From NCBI RefSeq assembly GCF_029239295.1, contig NZ_JAQZBC010000005.1, positions 62,001 through 126,000 of the forward strand: a stretch of 64,000 nt of DNA, read 5' to 3'. A program made the position numbers and the translations under genes. Every line of letters begins with the position of its first letter. The stretch's first letter is position 1. Below are positions 34,732-43,915 of this stretch, piece by piece. The stretch comes from Sphingomonas sp. GTDB lineage: Bacteria > Pseudomonadota > Alphaproteobacteria > Sphingomonadales > Sphingomonadaceae. A model generated the notes under the pieces. It did not search any database, was not told the DNA's origin, and saw only the letters and a list, made by a program, of their open reading frames with translations.

Positions 34732-36258
34732 TCACCGCTCGCGCGTCGCCGCGAACGTCACCTTGGAATAGCGATCGGCGATATAGCCGACTTCCCAAAC
34801 ACTTTTCGCCAGGAACACCGGGTTGCCGTCGCGATCCTTGGCCAGCGCGCCGCGGTTGAGATCGGTGAATTCCTTCAGCGCCGCGGGGTCGCTCGACGAA
34901 ATCCACCGAGCGGTATCATAGGGCGACGGCTCCAGATTGGCACCGACCTTATATTCCGCCTCCAGCCGCGACAGCAGCACTTCCAGCTGGAGCTGTCCGA
35001 CCACGCCGATGATCCAGTTCGATCCGATCTCGGGATAGAACACCTGGATCACGCCCTCTTCGGACAGATCGTCCAGCGCCTTGCGCAACTGCTTGGTCTT
35101 CGTCGGGTCCTTCAGCGCGACGCGGCGCAGGATTTCCGGCGCGAAGTTCGGCAGCCCGGTGATCCGCACCCCCGGCTTCTCGCTCAGCGTGTCGCCGACG
35201 CGCAGCGTACCGTGGTTGGGAATGCCGATGATATCGCCCGGAAAGGCCTCGTCGGCGATTTCGCGATCCTGCGCGAAGAACAGGATCGGCGAATGGACGG
35301 CGATCGGCTTGCCATGCCCCGTCGGCGTCAGCTTCATGCCGCGCTTGAACGTGCCCGAGCACAGCCGCATGAACGCGATCCGGTCGCGGTGCTGCGGGTC
35401 CATGTTCGCCTGCACCTTGAAGACGAAGCCGGTCACGTCCTTCTCGTCCGGCTGCACCGGCGCCGGCTCCGCCGGCTGCGCGCGCGGCGGCGGCGCATAG
35501 TCCGCCAGCGCGGCGATCAGCTCGGCCGGGCCGAAATCCTTCAGCGCCGACCCGAAATAGACCGGCGTCAGGTCGCCGGCGCGATACGCCTCGGCATCGA
35601 ACGCGGCATAGCCCGCCTGCGCCAGCTCGATTTCCTCGGCGATCGCCGGCGGCAGCTCGGGCGCATCCTCGACCCGGCCCTGGAACGTGCGGCTGTCGCC
35701 GTCGGGGCGGCTGATGCGGTTGGTCTTCAGGTCCAGCACGCCTTCGAACGTGCCGCCCATGCCGACCGGCCAGCTCATCGGGCAGACATCCAGCGCCAGC
35801 ATGTCGGCGATTTCGTCGAGCAGCTCGAACACCGGCCGCCCCTCGCGGTCAACCTTGTTGACGAAGGTGATGATCGGCACGTTGCGCAGCCGGCACACCT
35901 CGAACAGCTTGCGCGTCTGCGCCTCGATGCCGCGCGCGGCGTCGATCACCATGACCGCCGAATCGACCGCGGTCAGCGTGCGGTACGTGTCCTCGCTGAA
36001 ATCCTCGTGGCCCGGCGTGTCGAGCAGGTTGAAGAACACGCCGTCCTTCTCGAACGTCATGACGGAGGACGTGACGGAGATGCCGCGCTGCTGCTCGATC
36101 TTCATCCAGTCCGATCGTGCGCGCCGGTTTGCCCCGCGCGCCTTCACCTCGCCTGCCAGATGGATCGCGCCGCCGACATACAGCAGCTTTTCGGTCAGCG
36201 TGGTCTTGCCGGCGTCAGGGTGCGAGATGATCGCAAAGGTACGGCGGGGGGATGGCAT
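34732..36258 (-). CDS. prfC: Peptide chain release factor 3
   Basis: A 508-residue translational GTPase that recycles RF1/RF2 from the ribosome. The G1 loop is SHPDAGKTTL (about residues 13-22), G2 lies in QQRGISVTSSV, G3 is DTPGHEDF and G4 is TFVNKVDRE. The rest carries the domain II/III features expected of RF3. ATG at 36258 is chosen because AGGA lies 7 bases upstream; the track uses the adjacent TTG. The C-terminus is of normal length. Confidence 0.96.
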   Translation of the reverse strand: MPSPRRTFAIISHPDAGKTTLTEKLLYVGGAIHLAGEVKARGANRRARSDWMKIEQQRGISVTSSVMTFEKDGVFFNLLDTPGHEDFSEDTYRTLTAVDSAVMVIDAARGIEAQTRKLFEVCRLRNVPIITFVNKVDREGRPVFELLDEIADMLALDVCPMSWPVGMGGTFEGVLDLKTNRISRPDGDSRTFQGRVEDAPELPPAIAEEIELAQAGYAAFDAEAYRAGDLTPVYFGSALKDFGPAELIAALADYAPPPRAQPAEPAPVQPDEKDVTGFVFKVQANMDPQHRDRIAFMRLCSGTFKRGMKLTPTGHGKPIAVHSPILFFAQDREIADEAFPGDIIGIPNHGTLRVGDTLSEKPGVRITGLPNFAPEILRRVALKDPTKTKQLRKALDDLSEEGVIQVFYPEIGSNWIIGVVGQLQLEVLLSRLEAEYKVGANLEPSPYDTARWISSSDPAALKEFTDLNRGALAKDRDGNPVFLAKSVWEVGYIADRYSKVTFAATRER

Positions 36259-36378
36259 CAATGAATCCTGCGAACGTAAGGGCGCGCAGCGACTTCGCGG
36301 TTCGGGCAGACCCCGCGCGGCACGCAGCCGATCGGAGCGTGTCTGGCACGCCCCTTCAACATGCGAACGGCAGAAGGG

Positions 36379-37776
36379 TCAGGAACGCGGAGTCGCGCGC
36401 TCGGCTATATAGGCACTCACCGCGTCAAAGGTAGCGTCCAGCGTCACGAACGATTCCTCGCGCTCGAACAGATCGCCGACGCGCGTCGGCAGCGCCGGGC
36501 TGCGGCCGGTGGCGCGCTCCACCGCCTCGGGGAATTTCGCCGGATGCGCGGTCGCCAGCGTGACCATCGGGCAACCGAACGATGACGCGCGCGCGGCGGA
36601 CAGCGCGATTGCGGTGTGCGGGTCGATCAGGTCGCCGCCATGTTCGTTGGCCCAGCGCATCGCCAGGGCCATGCCGTCGGCATCGACGCTGGCGCTCACC
36701 AGATGCGTCGCCGCGCCGCCATGCTGTGCATTGGTCAGCCGCATCGCGCGCGACGTTTCGAAGCCTTGCATCTGGCTCGCCAATGCCACGCCGTCACGAC
36801 CGCCCAGGTCGAATAGCAGCCGCTCGAAATTGGACGATACCTGGATATCCATCGACGGGGTCGCCGTCGGCACCACCGTGGCGGAGGAATAATCCCCCTG
36901 CGACAGCGCGCGGTGAAGGATGTCGTTGACGTTGGTCGCCACGATCAGCCGCTCGATCGGCAGGCCCATCCGCGCGGCGACATAGCCGGCGAAGACATCG
37001 CCGAAATTGCCCGTCGGTACGCTGAACGCGATCGGGCGCCCCGGCGCGCCCAGCCGGACCGCGGCGTAGAAATAATACACCACCTGCGCCGTCAGCCGGG
37101 CCCAGTTGATCGAATTGACCGCGCTCAGCCGGAACCGCCCGGAAAAGGCGGGGTCGTTGAACATCGCCTTCACCAGCGCCTGCGCGGTGTCGAAATCGCC
37201 GCGGATCGCGATGTTGTGGACGTTGGGCGCGCGCACCGTCGTCATCTGCCGGCGCTGCACATCGCTGACGCGGCCGGCGGGGTGGAGCATGAAGATGTCG
37301 ATCTTCTCGCGCCCGGCGACGGCATCGATCGCGGCGGAGCCGGTGTCGCCACTCGTCGCCCCGACGATCGTCAGCGGCGCGCCGTCGTCATCCTTCAGGA
37401 ACCGCTCGAACAACAGCCCCAGCAGTTGAAGCGCCACATCCTTGAACGCCAGCGTCGGGCCGTGGAACAGCTCCAGCACCCATTGGTCGTGGTCCAGCTG
37501 GCGCAGCGGCGTGACGGCGGCGTGCGAGAAGCGGCCATAGGCCTGTGTGCACAATGCGCGCAGCTCTTCCTGGCTCAGCGAATCGCCAATGAACGGCGCC
37601 ATCACCGCGACTGCCGTATCGACATAGGACAGGCCCGCCATGCCGGCGATCTGCTCGGGCGTCAGCGTTGGCCAGTGATCGGGCACGTACAGCCCGCCAT
37701 CGGAGGCAAGCCCCGCGAGCGTGGCGCCGCGAAAATCGAGCGTCGGTGCCGCCCCGCGAGTGCTGATGTACCGCAT
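36379..37776 (-). CDS. thrC: Threonine synthase
   Basis: A 465-residue PLP enzyme converting O-phosphohomoserine to threonine. The Schiff-base Lys is in FHGPTLAFKDVALQ (about residue 112). The N-terminal MRYISTRG and the phosphate-binding VGATSGDTGSAA are diagnostic of the type with an N-terminal extension. The start is the ATG for MRYIS, two codons inside the track ORF. It lies after SURF1 on the same strand, an order I associate with sphingomonads. Confidence 0.96.
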   Translation of the reverse strand: MRYISTRGAAPTLDFRGATLAGLASDGGLYVPDHWPTLTPEQIAGMAGLSYVDTAVAVMAPFIGDSLSQEELRALCTQAYGRFSHAAVTPLRQLDHDQWVLELFHGPTLAFKDVALQLLGLLFERFLKDDDGAPLTIVGATSGDTGSAAIDAVAGREKIDIFMLHPAGRVSDVQRRQMTTVRAPNVHNIAIRGDFDTAQALVKAMFNDPAFSGRFRLSAVNSINWARLTAQVVYYFYAAVRLGAPGRPIAFSVPTGNFGDVFAGYVAARMGLPIERLIVATNVNDILHRALSQGDYSSATVVPTATPSMDIQVSSNFERLLFDLGGRDGVALASQMQGFETSRAMRLTNAQHGGAATHLVSASVDADGMALAMRWANEHGGDLIDPHTAIALSAARASSFGCPMVTLATAHPAKFPEAVERATGRSPALPTRVGDLFEREESFVTLDATFDAVSAYIAERATPRS

Positions 37777-37915
37777 GAGCAAGCGCGTTAGCCGCGCGCC
37801 GGTGGGGCCGCAACTCTCGCCTCCTTGCGCGCCGGGTATATCAGCTTTGCCGTGGCCGCTTCAGCGACACGCGCAAGTTGCTGTCGCCCCGCTCCGCCGC
37901 CGCCCTGCGTCCGGC

Positions 37916-38524
37916 TCAGGGTCGCGTGGCGAGCCGGCGGCGCAGCGCGATCAGGTAAATGAGCGCCGCGATCCCGGCGAAGAAGAACCATTGCCCGGCA
38001 TAGGCCAGATGGTTGTTGGGGACGAGGCCGACGTCGGGCCGGCTGTTCGCGGCCAGCCCTTCGGCCGGTGCAGCGGCGACCAGCAGCATCTCCTGCGACC
38101 GGCGGCGGAACAGCGTGGCGATCAGCGGCGTCTGGTCGGGCGCATGGCTGATCCAGCCGCGCACCGTGCCGCCGCGCCAGTCGACCATCCGGGTGGGATC
38201 GCGCGTGGTGCCCAATTGCACCTTGATCGGCGCGCCGCCGCCGCGGGTGATGCAGGTGGCGATCAGGCGATAGCCCGCGTTGCCGGCACCCGCGCGGGTG
38301 ATCCCGGTCACCTTGTCGCATTGCGCCACGCTGGGGCGGAACAGCAGGGAATCGTCCGGTTCGGTCGGGAACGGCACGGCCGCGCGCGACGGGTTCGCCG
38401 CCAGCTGCGCCAGTTGCGCCTCCTTTTGCGGCAGGCGCACGCGCAGCTGCCACAGGCCAAGGCCGATCATCGTGGCAACCGCCAGCGCGACGATGATGGT
38501 GGGAATGATCGGCAGCCGCCTCAT
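37916..38524 (-). CDS. SURF1 family cytochrome oxidase biogenesis protein
   Basis: A 202-residue protein with the SURF1 layout: an N-terminal membrane helix (residues ~5-22, including GLGLWQL), a periplasmic domain with VRGWISHAPDQTPLIATLF, and a C-terminal helix containing HLAYAGQWFFFAGIAALIYLIALRRR. SURF1 assists haem a insertion into cytochrome c oxidase. The protein is short for the family because the periplasmic domain is compact. The 139 bases between this gene and thrC contain no recognisable gene. Confidence 0.92.
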   Translation of the reverse strand: MRRLPIIPTIIVALAVATMIGLGLWQLRVRLPQKEAQLAQLAANPSRAAVPFPTEPDDSLLFRPSVAQCDKVTGITRAGAGNAGYRLIATCITRGGGAPIKVQLGTTRDPTRMVDWRGGTVRGWISHAPDQTPLIATLFRRRSQEMLLVAAAPAEGLAANSRPDVGLVPNNHLAYAGQWFFFAGIAALIYLIALRRRLATRP

Positions 38525-38604
38525 GCCGCCCGCCCTGCCTTGTCACTGCCCCCGCTGGCAAGGACGCATCGCATGGTGGGGCTGGCGGCACCCCGAAACG
38601 CGAA

Positions 38605-38633
38605 CGGGCGCGGCTCCGGTGGAGCCACGCCCG
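38605..38633 (-). terminator. Hairpin terminator after ctaE
   Basis: CGGGCGCGGCTCC pairs with GGAGCCACGCCCG (one mismatch, 3-base loop) 33 bases past the ctaE stop. On the minus strand it is followed by TTCGCGTTTC. It separates the cta genes from SURF1-thrC. Confidence 0.6.
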
Positions 38634-38666
38634 CTTGCTTGTCGATCACGCGGATCGGTTGGGTGG

Positions 38667-39587
38667 TCAGCCGTGGACCGGTGCGCCCCAGCCGCCCCAG
38701 ATGTAGATCGAGACGAACAGGAACAGCCACACCACGTCGACGAAGTGCCAGTACCAGGCTGCCGCTTCGAAGCCGAAGTGCGCCTTGGGCGTGAAGTCAC
38801 CCTTATAGGCGCGGATCAGGCAGACGATCAGGAAGATCGTGCCGACCACCACGTGGAAGCCGTGGAAACCGGTCGCCATGAAGAATGCGGCGCCATAGTT
38901 CAGTCCCTTGAACGGGAACGGCGCGTGCATGTATTCATATGCCTGCACCGCGCTGAAGATCAGGCCCAGCACGACCGTCAGCCACAGGCCCTTCAGCACG
39001 CCGTCGCGGTCGCCCACGCCGATCATGCCCCACAGGCCACGCTTCTCGCCGCCGCGCTGGTTGTGGATCAGCGCATGGTGCGCCCAGGTCACCGTGGTGC
39101 CCGACAGAAGCAGGATCAGCGTGTTGAGCAGCGGCAGTTCAAAGGCGTTGATCACCTCCATGCCCTTGGGCGGCCACTGCGCGGCCAGCGCCGCACCCTC
39201 GGTCACGCGTTCCACCGCGCCGTCGACGAAGACGATCGCATCGGGGAACAGCGCGAAATCGAAATAGGCCCAGAACCAGCCGACGAAGAACATCACCTCG
39301 GAGGCGATGAACAGGATCATGCCATAGCGGAAATGCAGCTGCACCACCGGCGTATGATCGCCAGCGCGGCCTTCGCGGATGACGTTGCGCCACCAGCAGA
39401 ACATCGAGAACAGCACGGCCGACAGGCCGGCCAGGAACAGCCAGCCGCCGCCGTTCGGCTTGTCGACATGGCCTCCGTGCATCCACATGATGCCGCCAGC
39501 CGCCATTGCCAGCGCCGAGAAGGAGCTGATGATCGGCCAGGGATCGGGTGGGAGAATGTGGTAATCGTGGTTCTTGGCGCCGGCCAT
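38667..39587 (-). CDS. ctaE: Cytochrome c oxidase subunit III
   Basis: A 306-residue subunit III of the aa3-type oxidase with seven membrane helices. The N-terminus (KNHDYHILPPDPWPI) is standard, and the conserved Glu is in FIASEVMFFVGWFWAYF. Residues near TGFHGFHVVVGTIFL complete the family pattern. It is the last gene of the minus-strand cta run, 40 bases after ctaG, with a hairpin after it. Confidence 0.97.
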   Translation of the reverse strand: MAGAKNHDYHILPPDPWPIISSFSALAMAAGGIMWMHGGHVDKPNGGGWLFLAGLSAVLFSMFCWWRNVIREGRAGDHTPVVQLHFRYGMILFIASEVMFFVGWFWAYFDFALFPDAIVFVDGAVERVTEGAALAAQWPPKGMEVINAFELPLLNTLILLLSGTTVTWAHHALIHNQRGGEKRGLWGMIGVGDRDGVLKGLWLTVVLGLIFSAVQAYEYMHAPFPFKGLNYGAAFFMATGFHGFHVVVGTIFLIVCLIRAYKGDFTPKAHFGFEAAAWYWHFVDVVWLFLFVSIYIWGGWGAPVHG

Positions 39588-39627
39588 CGGGCTCTTCCCC
39601 TGTTGGTACCCTGTGTTTTGCGTTCGC

Positions 39628-40173
39628 TTAGCTGGACGGCTTGCCCGAATCTACCGGGTAAAACGTATAGCTGAGCGTGATCGTCTCGATATCCCGCGTA
39701 TCGGGATCCTCAAGGATTTTCGGATCGACGAAATAGATGACGGGCATCCGCATCGTCTCACCGGGCTTCAGCGTCTGCTCGGTGAAGCAGAAACACTCAA
39801 TCTTGGTGAAATACTGCCCGGCCTGGCCGGGCGTGACGTTGAACGTGGCGGTGCCGGTGGTCGGCACGGCGGCGCGGTTCGTCGCGGTGAAGAACGCCAT
39901 GTTGCGCGCGCCGATCACCACCCGCTGGTTCGGCTGCTCGGGCGTGAAGCGCCACGGCAGCTTGCCGTTGGTGTTGGCGTCGAAGTCGATCTTCATCTCG
40001 CCATTGACGGCGCCGGGCGCGGTCAGCCCGCGCTGCGTGGTGCCGTTGAACCCGGTCACCTGGCAGAACAGGCGGTACAGCGGGACACTGGCGAAGGCGA
40101 GGCCGGTCATGAACAGGAGGCCGAGCACGGCAAAGGCGGCGGTCCGCCCCTTGCCCGAAATACGTGCCAACAT
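39628..40173 (-). CDS. ctaG: Cytochrome c oxidase assembly protein CtaG/Cox11
   Basis: A 181-residue copper chaperone delivering copper to the CuB site of subunit I. One N-terminal membrane helix (about 12-30) is followed by VPLYRLFCQVTGFNG, and the copper-binding motif ECFCFTEQ is present in the periplasmic beta domain. The ATG overlaps the stop of the upstream 44-aa gene (TGATG), so they are coupled. Confidence 0.96.
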   Translation of the reverse strand: MLARISGKGRTAAFAVLGLLFMTGLAFASVPLYRLFCQVTGFNGTTQRGLTAPGAVNGEMKIDFDANTNGKLPWRFTPEQPNQRVVIGARNMAFFTATNRAAVPTTGTATFNVTPGQAGQYFTKIECFCFTEQTLKPGETMRMPVIYFVDPKILEDPDTRDIETITLSYTFYPVDSGKPSS

Positions 40174-40307
40174 CAGTGCGCGAGACCCTCTCTGATCTTC
40201 ACGATGGAGATGGCGAACACCAGCACCACGAACGCGCCCAGCAGGACCGCCATTACGATCGCGCGGCTTTTCTGCCGGCGCTGGATCAGGTCCCGATCAT
40301 CAATCAT
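40173..40307 (-). CDS. 44-aa single-span membrane protein in the cta operon (missing from ORF track)
   Basis: I read this from the reverse strand. A charged N-terminus ([17 protein letters not shown]) precedes one hydrophobic helix ([19 protein letters not shown]) and a short tail. Its ATG overlaps the ctaB stop (ATGA) and its stop overlaps the ctaG ATG (TGATG), so it is chained between the two. Small single-helix proteins at this spot in alphaproteobacterial cox operons (sometimes called CoxF) are recalled but poorly characterised; I do not assign that symbol. Confidence 0.85.
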   Translation of the reverse strand: MIDDRDLIQRRQKSRAIVMAVLLGAFVVLVFAISIVKIREGLAH

Positions 40308-41224
40308 GCTACCCACCGATCGGCGACAAGCGCGCCAAACACTACAAAGAGATACACTATGGAAAATTTGAACAGCGCCTTTTCAGGCAGCATCTTGTCG
40401 TCGTTCGGGGCCGTCGTGCGCCGGGCAACGCGCCATGCCAGCACGCCGAACCACGCCGTCATCGCGCTCGATACCACGCCATAGATCGCGCCGGTCAGGC
40501 CCAGCGGCCACGGCGCCACCGCCACGATCGCCATCGGGATGGTGTACAGGCCGATCTGGTGCCGCGTCACCTTCTCGCCGGCGACGACCGGCAGCATCGG
40601 CACGCCCGCATTGGCGTAATCGGTCTTCACGAACAGCGCGAGCGCCCAGAAGTGCGGCGGCGTCCACAGGAACACGAACATGAACAGCAGCAGCGGCAGC
40701 AGCGCGACATCGCTCGTCGCCGCGGCCCAGCCGATCAGCGGCGGAAACGCGCCTGCGGCCCCGCCGATCACGATGTTCTGCGGCGTCCGGCGCTTCAGCC
40801 AGACGGTATAGATGAGGACATAGAACAGGATCGAGATGGCCAGGATCGCCGCCGCCGCGACGTTCAGCGCCAGGCCCATCAGGATGACCGAGAACGCCCC
40901 CAGGCCGACCCCGAAATGAAGCGCCGACTGGCGCTCCATCCGTCCCGCCGGCAGTGGGCGGCCCATCGTCCGCTTCATCACCGCGTCGATATCCGCCTCA
41001 TACCATTGGTTCAGCGCGCCCGCCGCCCCCGCCCCCAGCGCAATGCACAGGATCGCGGTGAAGCCGAGCACGGGATGGATCGTCACTGGCGCGGCCAGCA
41101 TGCCGCACAGCCCGGTGAAAACCACCAGGGTCAGCACGCGCGGCTTGGTCAGCGCGAGGAAGTCCCGCCAGTCGGCAGGCGGCAAAAGGGGGCTAGCTGG
41201 AGTCATGGAACTGGGGGCGGACAT
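40304..41224 (-). CDS. ctaB: Protohaem IX farnesyltransferase (haem O synthase)
   Basis: A 306-residue UbiA-family prenyltransferase making haem O for cytochrome oxidase. The first Asp-rich motif is [15 protein letters not shown], and the second conserved loop region is [17 protein letters not shown]. About nine membrane helices are present. The start is the ATG encoding MSAPSSM, preceded by AAGAG; the track extends 12 codons further. It begins the cta run here: the ctaC and ctaD genes usually upstream are replaced by a nitroreductase gene. Confidence 0.95.
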   Translation of the reverse strand: MSAPSSMTPASPLLPPADWRDFLALTKPRVLTLVVFTGLCGMLAAPVTIHPVLGFTAILCIALGAGAAGALNQWYEADIDAVMKRTMGRPLPAGRMERQSALHFGVGLGAFSVILMGLALNVAAAAILAISILFYVLIYTVWLKRRTPQNIVIGGAAGAFPPLIGWAAATSDVALLPLLLFMFVFLWTPPHFWALALFVKTDYANAGVPMLPVVAGEKVTRHQIGLYTIPMAIVAVAPWPLGLTGAIYGVVSSAMTAWFGVLAWRVARRTTAPNDDKMLPEKALFKFSIVYLFVVFGALVADRWVA

Positions 41225-41274
41225 AGTCTCTTGTCGCGCGGGGGGAAAGTGCGGATGCACGCGATGCTCGGCGA

Positions 41275-41994
41275 TCAGCCGTGCAGCACGTGATCCTTGT
41301 CGCGAACGGTGCGTGCGCTGTTTGCCGGATGCGCCGGATCCTCATAGCCAAAGGCGATGCCGAACAGCAGCTTGTGGTCGTCGCCGACGCCCAGCTCGCG
41401 GTGCACGATCTCGGCATGGTGGCTCAGCGCTCCTTGCGCGCACGATGCAAGCCCGTTCGCGGTCAGCGCCAGCATGAACGATTGCGCATACATCCCGCAA
41501 TCGGCCGCCTCGCGCATCCCCGCCCAGGCCGGGATGAACAGGAACATGGCGTGCGGCGCATCGAAAAAACGGAAATTGCGCAGGAATGATTCGGTCCGCG
41601 CTGCGACATCCTCGCGCGCCACGTTGGTCGCCGCGAACAGCGATTTGGCGGCATCGATCTGGCGCCCGCGATAATGGCCCGGATAGGCGCCGGTCAGCGG
41701 GAAATCGGGGGTCATCTTGGTGCCCGACTTGGCAGCATCGTGAAGCACATTGCGCATCCGCTCCGCGGCGTCGCCCGACACGACATGCGCGGTCCACGGC
41801 TGGACGTTGCAGTTGGACGGCGCCAGCTGCGCCATCTCCATCACCCGCTCCAGCAGCTCGGCGGGCACCGGATCCTTCTTGAACCCGCGCACCGAGCGCC
41901 GCTCGCGCAGCAGCCGCTCCAGCGTGTCGCTGTCGCTGTCGCTGGACCCTGCATTTGCCTGCCCGTTTGTCGCCGCCATTGCCGTCGTCGCCAT
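41275..41994 (-). CDS. Nitroreductase family FMN protein
   Basis: A 239-residue NAD(P)H:FMN nitroreductase-fold protein. The FMN-phosphate-binding pattern [12 protein letters not shown] is at about 33-44 and the family segment [12 protein letters not shown] near 56-67. The C-terminal GFGYED-type sequence is [14 protein letters not shown]. An unusual Ser/Asp-rich N-terminal stretch (SSDSDSDT) precedes the fold. ATG at 41994 follows TAGGAG at 6-7 bases. The length suits the FMN-dependent nitrobenzoate-reductase-like group; the substrate is unknown. Confidence 0.9.
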   Translation of the reverse strand: MATTAMAATNGQANAGSSDSDSDTLERLLRERRSVRGFKKDPVPAELLERVMEMAQLAPSNCNVQPWTAHVVSGDAAERMRNVLHDAAKSGTKMTPDFPLTGAYPGHYRGRQIDAAKSLFAATNVAREDVAARTESFLRNFRFFDAPHAMFLFIPAWAGMREAADCGMYAQSFMLALTANGLASCAQGALSHHAEIVHRELGVGDDHKLLFGIAFGYEDPAHPANSARTVRDKDHVLHG

Positions 41995-42088
41995 CACCCG
42001 CTCCTAAGTCACTTGTTCGAATCTCCTTGCCTCACCGGCGCCGCGAAGTCACCATCACCGGCAAAAGACCAGATGATGGAGAGGCACG

Positions 42089-43840
42089 ATGTACGACCTG
42101 ATCATTCGGGGCGGCACGATCGTAGATGGATCGGGCGCGGCCCCTTACCGCGGCGATGTGGCGATTTCCGGCGATCGCATCGCCGCGATCGGGACCGTCA
42201 GCGGCCCGGCTCGCCGCGAAATCGACGCCGCCGGAAAGCTCGTCACCCCCGGCTGGGTCGATATCCACACCCATTATGACGGCCAGATCACCTGGGCCTC
42301 GCGCATGGACCCGTCCTCGACGCTCGGCGCCACGACCGTCGTCGTGGGCAATTGCGGCGTCGGCTTCGCGCCGGTCCGCCCGCAGGATCACGACACGCTG
42401 ATTCGCTTGATGGAGGGGGTGGAGGACATCCCCGGTGCCGCGCTTCACGAAGGGCTGTCGTGGGAGTGGGAAAGCTTCGGCGAATATATGGATGCGGTCG
42501 ACAAGCTGCCGCACGACATCGACGTCGCCGTGCAGGTGCCGCACGGCGCGCTGCGCGTCTATGTGATGGGCGAGCGCGGCGCGAACCGCGATCCGGCGAC
42601 GCCGGAAGAGAATGAGGAAATGCGCCGCCTGACCGCGCAGGCATTGCGCGACGGTGCGCTCGGCTTCTCCACCACCCGCACGATGGTCCACCGCACCGCC
42701 GATGGCGATCTCACCCCCACCGTCCGCGCCGCGCGCGAGGAGATGGAGGCGATCGCCCGCGGCATTGCCGATGCGGGCTCGGGCGTCCTTCAATGGGTGT
42801 CCGATTTCCAGGAAATGGATGAGGAGTTCAGCCTGGTACGCGATCTGACGCAGATCGCCGGTCAGCCGTTGAGCTTCTCGATGGTCCAGGCCGATGTCGT
42901 TCCCAACCAGTGGCGCGAACTGACTCAACGCCTCGATGCCGCAGTCGCGGAAGGTTACCCCTTGAAGGCGCAGATCGCCGGCCGCCCGGTCGGGCTGATG
43001 CTCGGGCTGCAGGGCTCGGTTCACCCGTTCATCAGCCGCCCCAGCTATCGCGAGATCGCGGACCTGCCGCTGGCAGAGAAGGTCGCCCGGATGCGCGATC
43101 CCGACTTCCGCGCCCGCCTGATCGCCGAAATGCCAGAGAAGGATCACCCCTTCGTCAATTCGGTCGCCGGCGCGCAGCACAAGATGTTCCGCATCACCGA
43201 CCGCGTGGACTATGAACCCGATCCCTCGACCAGCCTCGCCGCCGAGGCCGAGCGGCTTGGCGTCCACCCCGACGAACTGGTCTATGACGCGCTGCTCGAG
43301 GACGAGGGCCGCGCCTTCCTGTTCTTCCCGATGCACAATTACGTCGAAGGCAACCTCAACAACGTCCACGCGATGATCACCAATCCGAACACGCTGTCGG
43401 GCCTGTCGGATGGCGGCGCGCATGTCGGCGCGATCTGCGACGTCAGCCTGCCCACCTTCATGCTGACGCACTGGTGCCGCGATCGCACCCGCGGGCCGCT
43501 GCTCGACCTCGCCGACACGGTGAAGCAGCAGACCCGCGACACCGCGCTTGCCGTCGGGCTGGCGGATCGCGGCCTGCTCGCGCCCGGCTATCTCGCCGAC
43601 GTCAACGTCATCGATTTCGACCAGCTCGAACTCGGCAAGCCGTACATGGTCTATGACCTGCCGACCGGCGCCCGCCGCCTGATGCAGAAGGCGACCGGCT
43701 ATATCGCCACGATCAAGTCGGGCCAGGTGATCTATCAGCACGGCGAGGCCACCGACGCCCTCCCCGGCAAGCTCATCCGCGGTCGTCAGCCGGCACCCGC
43801 CCCTGCCGCCGGCGCGGGGCGACAGGCGGTCGCTGCCTGA
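42089..43840 (+). CDS. N-acyl-D-amino-acid deacylase-like amidohydrolase (copy 1)
   Basis: A 583-residue member of the D-aminoacylase branch of the amidohydrolase superfamily. The N-terminal strand reads MYDLIIRGGTIVDGSG. The first metal motif HxH is DIHTHYDGQ (about 68-76), the metal-bridging Cys typical of D-aminoacylases lies in VGNCGVGF (about 90), and the late Asp/His motif is [15 protein letters not shown] lies before the ATG. It is longer than classical D-aminoacylases (about 480), with extra sequence in the middle of the barrel. It is clearly paralogous to the gene two positions downstream. The Pro/Ala-rich tail is dispensable-looking. The substrate is unknown. Confidence 0.9.
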   Translation: MYDLIIRGGTIVDGSGAAPYRGDVAISGDRIAAIGTVSGPARREIDAAGKLVTPGWVDIHTHYDGQITWASRMDPSSTLGATTVVVGNCGVGFAPVRPQDHDTLIRLMEGVEDIPGAALHEGLSWEWESFGEYMDAVDKLPHDIDVAVQVPHGALRVYVMGERGANRDPATPEENEEMRRLTAQALRDGALGFSTTRTMVHRTADGDLTPTVRAAREEMEAIARGIADAGSGVLQWVSDFQEMDEEFSLVRDLTQIAGQPLSFSMVQADVVPNQWRELTQRLDAAVAEGYPLKAQIAGRPVGLMLGLQGSVHPFISRPSYREIADLPLAEKVARMRDPDFRARLIAEMPEKDHPFVNSVAGAQHKMFRITDRVDYEPDPSTSLAAEAERLGVHPDELVYDALLEDEGRAFLFFPMHNYVEGNLNNVHAMITNPNTLSGLSDGGAHVGAICDVSLPTFMLTHWCRDRTRGPLLDLADTVKQQTRDTALAVGLADRGLLAPGYLADVNVIDFDQLELGKPYMVYDLPTGARRLMQKATGYIATIKSGQVIYQHGEATDALPGKLIRGRQPAPAPAAGAGRQAVAA

Positions 43841-43915
43841 TGCTCGCCACCTTCCCGGCGATGGCGGCGTCACGCTCGTCTAACGGCGCATGGCATACCG
43901 ATCGGACGGGGCCTG

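Noticed and set aside
33225-36264. Two long plus-strand ORFs (544 and 596 residues)
   Set aside because: They are antisense to the BaiN-type flavoprotein and prfC genes and have Arg/His/Gln-rich shadow composition.
37788-38591. 267-residue minus-strand ORF overlapping SURF1 and the thrC leader
   Set aside because: It is a different frame of the SURF1 gene. The final ~40 residues lie in the intergenic gap but have no ribosome-binding site or recognisable domain.
38521-38730. 69-residue ORF at the place where DUF983 would be expected
   Set aside because: It is Arg/Gly/Pro-rich, overlaps the end of ctaE and the terminator hairpin, lacks membrane helices and does not look like DUF983.
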